A DNA stretch of 64,000 nt, from the NCBI RefSeq assembly GCF_026914185.1, contig NC_070568.1, positions 3,864,001 to 3,928,000 on the forward strand, given 5' to 3'. The translations under genes and the position numbers were made by a program. The notes under the pieces are model-generated. The model ran no database searches, was not told the origin of the DNA, and worked only from the letters and a program-made list of their open reading frames with translations. How positions within the stretch are numbered: position 1 is the stretch's first letter; each line of letters starts with the position of its first letter. This document shows positions 34,175-45,225 of this stretch, piece after piece. Source of the stretch: Puccinia triticina (Eukaryota; Basidiomycota; Pucciniomycetes; Pucciniales; Pucciniaceae).

Positions 34175-35595
34175 ACGGACTTACTTTGCGCACTGCGAGA
34201 AACTCTTCGCGCACTGTGGGGGTCGTCGTCTCGACGTCCCGCCCCCAGTGCGCGCTTTCGCCACGGCTCTTCGCGCACTGTGCATTCCCCCCAAAAAACG
34301 GCTTGCATTTCTTGAGATATTTTTTGATGAATCAATAGAATTACTTTTTATGATCCCCCTAAAAAATTTATCAAGTCATTTAGAGGTCTCCTTGAGCCTA
34401 GAGAAAATTGACATGAAAAAATCATATTTTAACGCGGCAGGGACCTGTAATACCGCTTCCTGTGCCCCAGTAGCCCCAAAAATTTCACAGTATCATGGTA
34501 CATGTGCAAATTCATGACCTGATAACTTTCAGAATTTTCACCAGCTTTCCTTTAGCCCAAATAGGTATTGCCTTTATTATTTTGCGTATATGTATAACTT
34601 TTCTTTTACACACAAAAAAGGTACAAAATTTTGAGAGCACAGAGAAATATGCTTCAAATTAATTCCCTGAAATTCCTAGCAATAGTGTGTCATTATAAAA
34701 TGAGATATGAGGGGTGCGCAGCAGGCTTAGTAGGAAAATTACTGCTAACTGTATAGCTTTATTGTTACGCACCCAAACAGTCCCACAATTTCAGAAATGT
34801 TTTCATTGTGGATATTCTCCGCGCAATAAATTTCTTGGCAATAGTGTGTCATGATAACATGAGATATAAGGGGTGCGTGGCGGGCTTAGTAGGAAGATGG
34901 CGGCTACATGTATAGATTTTTTGTTACACGCTGAAACAGTCTGAAATTTTCATGAATGTTTCAATTTTGCATATTCTCCGCGCCATAAAGCTCTTAGCAA
35001 TAGTGTGTCATTAAAACATGAGATAAGTTAGCAGTCATTTTCCAACTAAGCCCGCCGCACTACATCTCATGTTATCATGACACACTATTGCCAAGAAATT
35101 TATGGCGCGGAGAATATCCACAATGAAAACATTTCTGAAATTTTGGGACTGTTTGGTTGTGTAACAAAAAAGCTATACAGTTAGCGGTAATTTTCCTACT
35201 AAGCCTGCCGCGCACCCCTTATATCTCTGGGAAAAATTCTGAAAATTATCAGGTCATGAATTTGCACATGTTCCATGATACTGTGAAATTTTTGGGGCTA
35301 CTGAGGCACAGGAAGCGATATTACAGGTACCTGCCGCGTTAAAATATGATTTCTTCATGTCAATTTTCTCTAGGCTCAAGGAGACCCCTAAATGACTTGA
35401 TTATTTTTTAGGGGGATCATAAAAAGCCATTCTATTGATTCATCAAAAAATATCTCAAGAAATGCAAGCCGTTTTTTTGGCAGAAAATGCAGTGCGCGAA
35501 GAGCCGTGGCAGAAGCGCGCACTGGGGGCTGGACGTCGAGACGACGACCCCCACAGTGCGCGAAGAGTTTTCCGCAGTGCGCGAAGTAAGTCCGT
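34175..35595. mobile_element. 1.4-kb palindromic (foldback) element
   Basis: The left end ACGGACTTACTT and right end AAGTAAGTCCGT are inverted copies. The outer arms pair for about 330 bp, including GCGCACTG repeats and the block TGATGAATCAATAGAAT. Inner modules containing GCAATAGTGTGTCAT occur three times in direct order (about 34680, 34840, 34998) and inverted near 35085. No coding capacity. Flanking T runs prevent calling a target duplication. Confidence 0.65.
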
Positions 35596-36331
35596 TTTTT
35601 TATGGCTTGTATATAGGGGAAACCCTCAAATTGTTTTGGTGAAACTGTAGTTTTAATAAACTTAGATTGTTTGAGCAGTGGTCAGGATTAAGGAATGTGT
35701 GGATTGTAAAAAGACATACTTCAGTGACTACATGCTAGTCCAAGTGTATGATAGGCAATTGGGTGTTTTACAAGCAGGGAGATTCTTACATAATATTGAT
35801 GGAAAAATATTAACATCATTTGAATCATATACAATGATTGAGTACTGGTGGTAAGAGCAGTGCTCACTGGAAATGTGTAAATTTTTAAATACACTCATAA
35901 TTAAACTGACCATTATCCATTTCACAGTTAATTGACCATAACTATGATTACCAATCTCACAATATTTTCTCATACATAATATTGCCAAAAATATCTGATT
36001 TGTAAGCATCCAAATTTGAACTACATAGCTCACATATACCACACCTAGCAATGATCACTGGAATGTATGTGTTTTTACAACACACACACAATTACAGTGA
36101 CAACGCCTCAAATAACCATTGCACAAACCTTTACCATGATCAAAAAGAGATAATATTTTACCATGTCCATGGACATGATGAAGGAAGATCAATGCTTTGG
36201 AAAGGTCCAATTAGCCCACATATACTCCAACTAGCACATGGTCACTTGTGTGTGTGTGTTTTCAAAATAGACATGCATGTTACCACTGCTTGTCTCTGAA
36301 AGTTGAAGAAACTAAGCAAAACACATTGTTA
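35596..36331. other. Gene-free stretch
   Basis: A/T-rich sequence with a few ACACACACA runs near 36080 and no supported gene. Confidence 0.5.
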
Positions 36332-36734
36332 AAAGCAGCAATGGGAAGCTACATATGTTACAATATCCAGAGGGATTGTTGTAACATAACTTCCCACTGT
36401 TACCAGATAATGCATTACCGTTATCTGGTGACATTGCCCTTTGGGCTGGTGGGTAACATAATAGAGATTGGTTTACCCTCAATCCCCGGACAAATAACGG
36501 ACATAAAATGTTGACCATGTTATCAGAGGTAAAAATGCCATAAAAGGGGGAAACCCCCTTTTTTGTGCAGTTTATCCTCCTTTAACTGTGAGGGATTTTG
36601 CAAGAGAGGGAAAAAATTCAAAGAAGACGTAGCAGAAGCTTTGCCCCCTTTATTGTAACCATAAGGGCACAGATTCCGTTATGTTTTTGTTACACTACTG
36701 TTACTGGTAGTGTAACCTCCCATTGTTGCTAAAA
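36332..36734. mobile_element. MITE rich in GTTATC motifs, copy 2
   Basis: Inverted ends AAAAGCAGCAATGGGA and AAAAGCAACAATGGGA (right end, reverse complement) match the family at 31546. The interior shares CCAGATAA and GTTATCTGG strings. It differs by substitutions and short indels. Confidence 0.55.
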
Positions 36735-37141
36735 GTATTGTGGCCCAGAGAATTTTAGTTGGATTTAATACTTTGAGAATTATAAACTGTAGCAATATCC
36801 AACAGGGTTGTTCACTTTCATTTCATTTTTCCTACTGGTAATATTAGGGGAAAACACAAAACCCCTGATATGTTTCAATCCATCACACCCAATTGATAAA
36901 AATTGCAAGGAACATGTCAGAGAAAGCTCTCATCAAAGCTACTCGTCTGAAATTTTTAGACTTCACAGACATGTATTGTGACATGTTTGCTATTTTTGTT
37001 TAAAAAAGACCTGTGCACTTGTAGGTATGAAAGCTGATAAATAGATGAAAAAAGAAAGATACATGCAGGAAGAGGGACTGAAATAACAGAAAGGGCTGAG
37101 GGAAGGAGACAGAAGAGAGGAGAGGCAGGCAAGAAGAGAGC
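36735..37141. other. Gene-free stretch
   Basis: Nothing beyond short frames; a purine-rich strip at 37040-37140. Confidence 0.5.
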
Positions 37142-38111
37142 TTAGTAATAGGAGATTTGGAGCAGATAGTTCTCATGACATAAGCCGGTGAGAGACAGAT
37201 TTTGATGATTGTCAGAGTTAGACTGGATGGATTGGTTGAGATCGTTGAGGAGTACAGGGTTGAGTTCAGGTGTGATTAGTTTGCCATTGTTGTCAATGAG
37301 GAGTTTAGTCTTGCGTGCGACGACCCAGCCATCACAGATGATTTTGAGCACGCAGACAATCTCGCCTTTTTCCAGGTTCATCTCCGACTCGCCCTTGGCC
37401 ACAAAGCTGTAGAGACACACACAGGTTTTCAAATTTTGTCGTCAGTCTAGTGAGTATTTGTTTGCCACCATTTTTGCCAAGGATGAGCTGCTGCTGCTGT
37501 TTCTGGGCTATTGTTGGGTCAGTTGTGGTGGAGGAGGAAGACTCCTGGCAATGCTTGGGCATGAGCTTATCAATCTGCATCAACTTTTCTGCTTCCTCTT
37601 GGTCTTGGTCAAACTCTGAGTCGGCCGTTGATCCTCGCCCAGTGGGACTGGCACCGATGTTCAAAACTTGCTACTGCTCAGACACTGTTTGAGCTTGACG
37701 GGATGGCTGTTATTGAGTTCCTTCATAAAGATCCCGCCAAATGGGGCCAGGAAGTCGTACTGATGACTGTAAGAAGAATTCAACAATGAAAATTCCATTT
37801 CAACAACCTACATGGAGGTACCAACAAACAACATGTAAGTGCCAAGTTTGATGAAGCTGTTCCAGCAAAGAGACCTTTCCAACTCGCAAGGACCAAGGGG
37901 GATTAAGTGATGACTAGAGAAATGTAAAGTAGCTCACCAATACCAAACGCACCCATAGCAAACGGACAGAGAGATTGTTGACAGTCAATGATATGAGACC
38001 GGAGCTGAAGGTAGAGATACGAGATATGTATGTGGGCCGGCTGGCTGGCAATGAGATCTTGAGGTGTTGCTGGGGAATTGGATGCTTACGGTAGGCCGCG
38101 CAGCCCTTCAT
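37142..38111 (-). pseudogene. Possible SH3-domain gene or remnant
   Basis: The minus frame 37142-37410 begins with a stretch like an SH3 domain (LYSFVAKGESEMNLEKGE followed by a GW pair). Upstream minus frames are also protein-like: an acidic, Gln/Ser-rich stretch at 37440-37664 and YDFLAPFGGIF near 37735. Candidate splice signals exist, but I could not join the pieces in a consistent phase, and a TGA interrupts near 37677. It may be a multi-exon gene with undetected introns or a decayed one. Function unknown. Confidence 0.3.
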
Positions 38112-39464
38112 ATTTGATTGATGACACGTTTAGGTTGAATTGTTCAACCCTTACACTGTGGTCGGGGGGACTTTAAGGCATTACACAAGCGGAGGTGGGT
38201 GGTGCCAGTGGTGCGGGGTGTATGTAAGCTGAAATTTTGGCGGTGATATCTGAGATATTCAAAAAACCCCACCATTCTGGACCTTAGGACCCTGGGTGAT
38301 TGCCTCTGTGGGGGAGTCTTTAGGGGGGTTTTAGGTAAAGCAATCAGGTGGAGTGATGTGTGTATGTATCTACTTGGTCATGGAGTGTGTTAGAATTAAG
38401 ACTGGTTACCGCCGCACAGAGAAGATTGAGGATAGGAGATGAGCTCTAAGGCTTGAGAAAGGGGAGCAATGAGGATGATTATCTCACCGGATGTGGCTCA
38501 GGTTGGGGCGCGGAGAATGAAGGAGAGAACCAATGGAGTTAATTGCTTGTTTGTATGCTGGGTTTAAGTAGACTAACAACAGGCGGCCAACATGTGGTTG
38601 GAAGAGAAAATAAAAGGAAGGTGACTATGAAACAAGTTTCAAGTATTCTATATCAGAGACTATGTTTGATACATGTATGACAAAATGTTATCTACTACTC
38701 ACGGTTCTTAGACTACATGGTGTGATAAATTCTGTACTAATGGTGATTCTTACAATGCTTGAGAATGATATAAAACAAGTTTCAGAGGTGAAAGTAAAAG
38801 GAATCTGACAGAATTCCAACAGAGTGTGTATCTCAGGTGTGTACTCCAATTGATGGTCGGTGGTGACCAGCCATGGAATGGAATGGAGTGTATGTATCAA
38901 CTGGATGACCATGGTGGCAAGGTGTATATGTATTGATGGCTGGTGATGGCTGGGCAAGCCCGGTCATTGGGTCATGAGACCTGGGCACCAGTGCATTTCC
39001 ATTGGTGAGCCAGCTGTAAATTTTTCTGGTGGGTCACTTCTGGTGGCCTAAATTTATCTTAATTTTCATTTGCGCAGCGTTCTAAACATTTCTGGTGGGA
39101 CGATTAAAAATTTCTTGTGAAATCAAATCGTGAATCCCCCTAATAAGTTGTTGATTTCAAAAAAAAGATAGAAAAAATACAAAAAGGGGTGGAAAGAAAC
39201 TGAGCCAACAAAAAGATAGCCCAGATGCCAGCGCTGAGCAGGGATAGAACCAAAAGATCATTACACATGAGGGTTAGTAGAGAATTGGAAACCAAGAATC
39301 TTCCCGGTTATTTTTGAGATTCCCTCACGCCAACTACCTCCTTGAGACTGGGATTCACAAGAGTAGAAAAGAGGAAAAGGAACCAAGGTCAAAATAGGGG
39401 AGGAACATTAAAAATCAGGGAAGGGAAACTCCATAATGTGTAAAGGATACTCGTGAAATGACGC
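38112..39464. other. Gene-free stretch
   Basis: Contains some TGATGGCTGGT and GTATATGTATTGATGG strings reminiscent of the 700-1310 array at 38850-38950. Otherwise nothing is supported. Confidence 0.4.
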
Positions 39465-42400
39465 CTAATCTTGATATTGACATGGGTTAATCATCTTGCT
39501 GAATAGTTTTCCGCTTTCCTTAGATTTAAGCTTTATGACCTCCGGCTCAGTGTTGATCAATTCTTTCAATGCATAAATCAGCTCCTTGTTATTGTTAAGA
39601 CAGGCAATTTTATCTAAGCCATGAAATACGAGAGAGGCACGTCGATCATCTGTTGAGCTGGACGAATTGCGAGTAACTCTGGTCCGAAGAGGAGGTAGAG
39701 TCGATATACGGGTTTCAGTAGTGTTCAAGTTCATGAATAGGATCAGATAGGGATTCGTCTCTTGGATTTTAACACCCGCGGAAAAATCTGTGTACTTATG
39801 ATTGCTGTCTTGTATTAACGCGTCCATGTTGGTTTCGGACGGGCGGTTTTTAGCTTGAACTCCACAGAACGAAATGTTGTTTTCCTTCAGATCAGATCCA
39901 TCAGAATCTCGTTTGAGGTATATCGTGAAGATCTGGTCCAAGCCAGGCTGGTTCGGCTTGCACTGCGCAGCCATACTTCGATACATGAACTTCATGAGGT
40001 CTGCAGAGGTTGGAGAATACCTGATGAGCGAGAAATGATTCCAAAAAATCATTCCGTGGTCCAAAAGATCTTGCTTGTGGCCGGGGTGAATTGATCCGAG
40101 ATTCAAATCGTTTTTGTCTTCGACACCAGTTAGAGCTTTCAAAAAAGTCACCAAGCGAACCGGACGTCCATACAGCAAACCGTCTTCACGTTTTTTTTTT
40201 GAGGCAAAAGCGACTTGCATTGCACGCAACAGGATGATACGACTGGCAAGTTCTCCTGCGCTTCCCGCGGCATTGAGTCCTAGAGCACAGCAGCAGTGAG
40301 GGCTTTGATACATTGGACCAACTTCCCATCATCCGTCAGAAACCGCACAGCAGCTGCTGCAAGCGTGAATTGTGACGGGTAATTGCTCAAAACCATATCA
40401 CAATCTGGGTTGATGTGATCGCAGTGGGCAGCGTGTGAGGCGATAAGCTCTGTGTTGAGGTCATAGGCAGCACTGAGCCGTGGCTGGATGGTGGGACCAA
40501 GAAATGCGAAGGCTTGTGCTTTCGTCAAGCTTTTTGGCCAAGTGGGTTCGCTTCGACCGAGCAATTTGAAATGCGCCAATTCCAGAATAACATGATGAAT
40601 GTTTGTATGTACTGCATTTTCTTCGGCTGAGGCATCACAAAAGTAGGTCCCAAAGACAGGGCTTCCATACTTGAATAGTCGTCCCGGAGATACCAATTCC
40701 TCCCATGACTTGGGCGGTTCGGGCGGGACCATCGCGTCCAACGAAGCAATTTCATACAATGGTGGATAAAGCAGATTTCGCCCGACGAAGCCATGTCTCG
40801 CACTCGGGTCGAATTTCGATGCACGGCTGAAGTTAGCAACATTGAATGTAGTATTGACCAAGATGGTGAAGAATCCCGCTTTCTCAGGTGTCTTCATTAT
40901 TGTGCGGCGAAGGGTGTGGAAAAGTGATAATCCTAGGGTGGACTCGGGGGTTGTAAGTAACGCCCTTGCTTCATCCAACACAAGCAGCACCTTCAAAGGG
41001 TTTTTATTTACGAACCCCGTGGAGTCACTCATTGCGTTTATCGCGCAGACAAGAGGATCTTCCATGGAATTGTCAAACTTCTTCATTTCGGCAAGAACAT
41101 CCTCAGTGAATCTTTGCTGGGTTCTTTCTGCCCAGTCAAGTGCTCCTAAGCTTGCGACCTCCGTGTAGTCGTTCCACTGATTCAACCTCACTCGCACGTC
41201 CGCAGTCATATCCTGTTTGTTGAAAAAATTGGCCGCAACTTGGAAGATACCAGCAAGAAGAGCGCTATGATAGGTGAGATTGCTGAGTTTTTGTGGTAGC
41301 ATATGCTCCGCCAGGGCTGATCGAGGGGGGTAACCCGTGGAATCCGTGGAGCGAAGGCAAACGTAAATCACACAAATGTGCTGCGCCATTTCTATGAGTG
41401 AGCGGCTTTTCCCAGACATTGAGGGGCTAATTAATGCAGCGTATGGTGCGAGATATTCGGTATCTTGCCATTTTTCGGTATATTCATCGAGGCTTGCCAG
41501 CATTGGTTTGATGATCTCGTCGAATCTCAAAAAAGGCGAATTGTATCCTTTCTTAATGATATCACTAGAAACTGTTGATGAAGAGGCATTTTTCGAACGG
41601 GCTTCTAGAATGGCGCGAGCCTCTTTATTGGTTTTGGCCTCGACAGCTTGGCGCATCGTACTGATTTCGGTCCCACTATCATACTGAGGGTGACGCCACA
41701 AGAAAGCTAGCTTAATTGCGCGATCCATCATATTGGCATCAAAGGAATTTTTTTTGGCTAGGTCTTGAGAGTCCTTCTCTCTAAGGATAAACTGTGGCCA
41801 CGCAAGTCGAATTTGGAGAGGGCCGTCATTCCGCACATCGCGGTAGAATTCCTCGAGTTGGGCAAGATATGTGCTTACCAACTCGTCTGAGTTGTTGAGA
41901 TTACAAAAGCCAATCAGTCAGCCTGGATAGCCTCCAAAAGGCTAAGTTTCTTTGACTTACCTCCAGCGACCTTTCGGAACGATATGAAATGTTCCTCAGC
42001 TTCACGTTCGTACAGGAAGAGATGCAGCTTTATGAATTTCTCGCGCAGTTGCTTGGTTTGGCTGTCCTCGGAGTCATCCTTGCCCGGTGAAGAAACCTCT
42101 TTTGAACGAGCTTCCAGAATCGCGCAAGCCTCGTCTTGGTTTTTGGCCTCGACAGCTTCAAGCATCGTGGTTTTACTGATTTCAGTCTTACCATGATACT
42201 GAGGGTGATTCCACAAGAAAGCTAGTTCAACCGCCATATCTATCATATATGTGTTGCCAAGAAAACGCAGATCTTGGGCGAGGGATTGAGATTTCGTCTT
42301 TCTTTGGATAAACTGTTGCCACACTTGGTCGACATAGGAACGGTTCATACCCGGCAACAAGCTTCGAAATTTCTCGAGTTTGGCAAGATAGGTGCCTACC

Positions 42401-42855
42401 AGCCGCACGTCTGAGGTGTGGAAATTGTAAAAGCAAATGTGTCAACCTGGATAGTCTACGAAAGGTTAAGCTTTTTGGACTTACCTTTAGCAGCCTCTCG
42501 GAATGATGAGAAAGATTCTCCGTGCATGGTGGGATGCAGCTCCATGAATTTCGCGCGCAGTCGCTCGGTCTCGTCGTTCTCGCAGTCATCCTTGCCTAGC
42601 GGGAGTCGGGGTCGTTTGCTTGGGTTTTCATCTTCTATGGGTTGATTTAGTGGGGTTGGGGGGGAGTGGGGCAGAGATTATGCTCAACAAGAATTAGCAC
42701 ATGGCCGAGTCGGCATTTGGTCAGAGTACAAACAGATACTTACCGAGATCGTCCGGTGATCTGGAATGTGGGTCAGAGTGATCTGCCAGGTTGCTGGTAT
42801 CCGTTTGGCGGTTGCGGGTGCCGTTGTCGCTGGAGTTGCTAAGGGAGGGAGACAT
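39465..42855 (-). CDS. CR (Crinkler-type) NTPase-nuclease-like protein, frameshifted
   Basis: Exons fit in phase at 42744-42855, 42485-42634, 41961-42410 and 39465-41886, with GTAAGT donors. The start ATG is 42853-42855. An early basic KRPR could be a nuclear signal. Exons 2-3 and the start of exon 4 contain two copies of one module (TYLAKLE / TYLAQLE, LAFLW-HPQY, EAVEAK / QAVEAK, AILEARSK). Exon 4 then has a P-loop NTPase: Walker A SMSGKS near 41410 and Walker B VLLVLDEAR near 40980. The C-terminal part has a restriction-endonuclease-like pattern, an Asp in PGLDQIF (about 39935) followed by the core strand GVQAKNR (about 39850). NTPase plus nuclease is the architecture of CR effectors described in oomycetes, fungi and other eukaryotes. 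A frameshift near 40283 separates the two halves. No signal peptide is visible. Function as an effector is inference. Confidence 0.6.
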
Positions 42856-42895
42856 CGTGGAGGTGGGCGGTCGGACAAGAGAGAATCACTGATTA

Positions 42896-43117
42896 GGGGG
42901 ATTCAAAGTTGGCCATGCACAACTTGCATGCACTTTTGCAAGTTGGTGTTCAAGGCTTTTATTGAACACCAAATTTCAAAAAAACATTAAAGAAGGCTTA
43001 GGGGGTGTAGTACAGTGTGGCTTGCATGCACTTTTGCAAATCGGTGTTCAAGAATGAACTTGAACACCGACTTGCAAAAGCGCATGCAAGTCGCATCTTG
43101 CCAACTTTGAAACCCCC
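42896..43117. mobile_element. 222-bp MITE with TA target duplication
   Basis: Inverted ends GGGGGATTCAAAGTTGGC and GGGGGTTTCAAAGTTGGC are flanked by TA (42894-42895 and 43118-43119). Long inner arms repeat CTTGCATGC, CTTTTGCAA and GGTGTTCAA. It lies 41 bp upstream of the start codon of the CR-like gene, so it occupies the promoter region. Confidence 0.65.
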
Positions 43118-43136
43118 TATTGTACCGAGCTTAACC

Positions 43137-43191
43137 AAGCCTCTCTGGAGGAGAGTCCCGCAGGGTCTCTGTCTCACAGAGAGGCTTGCCC
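43137..43191. repeat. Hairpin repeat AAGCCTCTC ... GAGAGGCTT
   Basis: AAGCCTCTCTGGAGGAGAG on the left and ACAGAGAGGCTT on the right bound a compact GC-rich dyad. A related dyad occurs at 51577-51643, and similar AAGTCCC dyads at about 43815 and 50918. Confidence 0.5.
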
Positions 43192-44950
43192 CCAAGCCAC
43201 CAATTTTGGCGTGAGAGCTGACAAGCCTGGGGCCCAACCAACCCCCATTTTTCCTTTGATCCATATATCTCACACCCATTTTTTGCTCAATAGGGACATG
43301 AGTGGTGCGGCCTTGTAGGCTAGCTTCTTGCGCAGGCAGCCATCCACTAATCAGCTTTTTATCCCCCCAGCTGGCCGCTGGACACCCTTGCGAATTCACT
43401 GCTGAGCTTGCTCCCACAAATCAAGGTTTTTTTCCAACTCCTGTACATCAAGCATACCAATATAAATATTATGCATTGATCATGAATTGAGAAGTGAACT
43501 TGTTCAAAAATATGCATTTTCATTTAATTACAAGCAGAAGACACTGCTTCCATGCACTTACTAAAGATACAGAAGTGTACAATCATTGCCAGAATCTTGG
43601 AAGCATGATTTTAAAAGCTTTGTAACTTCAAGACTATTCAAGATAAAAATATATGGCCTATGTAGGTTTGAAGGCCAGATGCAGGGCTTCAATTTGCCAC
43701 CTGGGCGGCCCATTTGGCTCACAGGATGCTATGGTGGTGTGGTGTTGAAGTTTGACACCAGCCAAATGGGTTGAGGCGGTCCTCAGCGCTCACGCCAAAT
43801 TTCCCCGCTTACTCCCAAGTCCCTCCTTTGGAGGCTCGCGCTTCGAGCGAGGGGCGCCAGCCTGCCAACTCAGAAGGAAGGACTGACTAAGTTTGCTATT
43901 GTACAGGATGTAGCTACGCGGGGCAAATCAAAGTGCAGTCCAGCATATAGAAGGAAGGTTGCAGTAAAAATCCGCAAGTTGCGCACCCGCTCAAACATCC
44001 GTGCACAGCCCGTGCACAACTCAACCTCCAGGGGGGGACCAGAGATCTATTTTCTCCCAACCAGGTAAGACTAAGCACCCATTCCATTCCATTCCCTCTT
44101 TGCACCAGGTCTTGCAACCACCCCTAAAATATGCAGGCCTCAGTTGTTAGCCTAGATCCATCTGGAGGACTCTGACCATCTCCATCCAGATCTGATACAT
44201 CCATGTGGCTATGCCCATCAACCAACCTCTCAAATTCACCCAAATGACTCCGGATTTGCCCCAACTTCTGCCAGCCAAAATACCAACAACCTCTCTCCAT
44301 CTCCCATGAAGCTGGATGTTTAAGGATCTAAAACCTTAAAATAGCATATCATACTGACATTGTCCCTCGACCACAACCACCACAGGTGGAGGTGGACATG
44401 GGGCCTTATCCCTTACTGCCAGTCAATACACACATTTTCAACTGCCACATGAAGTTTGTGGTGTACTAATCAACAGAAAATAAGCAGAAGAAGCTGCTTT
44501 TGAAAGCAACAAGTTCACCAAAAGATTATTGGATCACCTTAAAAATATTGACTATAATGCCTTACAGAAATTGGTTGCTGCTAAGTGCTCCAACAAATAC
44601 CCCAATATTCCACAGCTGCTTCACAGAGGGATAAATGTCTGCCCACCTTACATCTTTTGAAGCAGTCACATTTGGCTTCAAAAAGAATGGGCAAAGATTT
44701 ATCCCAAACCTATCTCCAATCAGGCCAACTTTGCCGCCTGGAAAGATGCAATCAATCAAACCTGGGACACCCAAGGAGGGATTTGCATCAATATGGATAA
44801 ACCAGGCTCATTGGCAAATTATCCCCTGGGATAATTTCATAGCCATATGCATAGCAGATTGAGTAGTTGCCTGGTCCTCACATTATGGCACATGAATGCC
44901 TATTATGATTTGTGACATGACTGGTTGATCTGTAGTGCAATAGAGTGAAA
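43192..44950. other. Gene-free stretch
   Basis: No gene supported. A palindromic AAGTCCCTCCTTTGGAGGCT block lies at about 43817. From about 44951 the sequence becomes similar to the flank upstream of 29126. Confidence 0.4.
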
Positions 44951-45225
44951 TCATGAAACATTTTTGCAAATTTTGTATACATCAAATATACTATACAGGT
45001 TGATTGACTCAACAATATGAAACTTTCTGTTTGTCTCACCCAACCACCTTTAATGTATCATGGCCAAGGAAGAGATAAAACAGTACCTCTAAGCCAACCA
45101 GTTGTTTATTCCATTGATTTCCACCTAAACAGTCTACTTCCAAAGAAATGCATAAACATTATTCAGAAATTTGACTATCTGTCTAATCAACACACTCAAT
45201 AATTCTGCTAATTCTTCTTAATAAG

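Noticed and set aside
42998..43417. 139-codon minus-strand gene
   Set aside because: It lies across the MITE and the small hairpin and shows no conserved feature.
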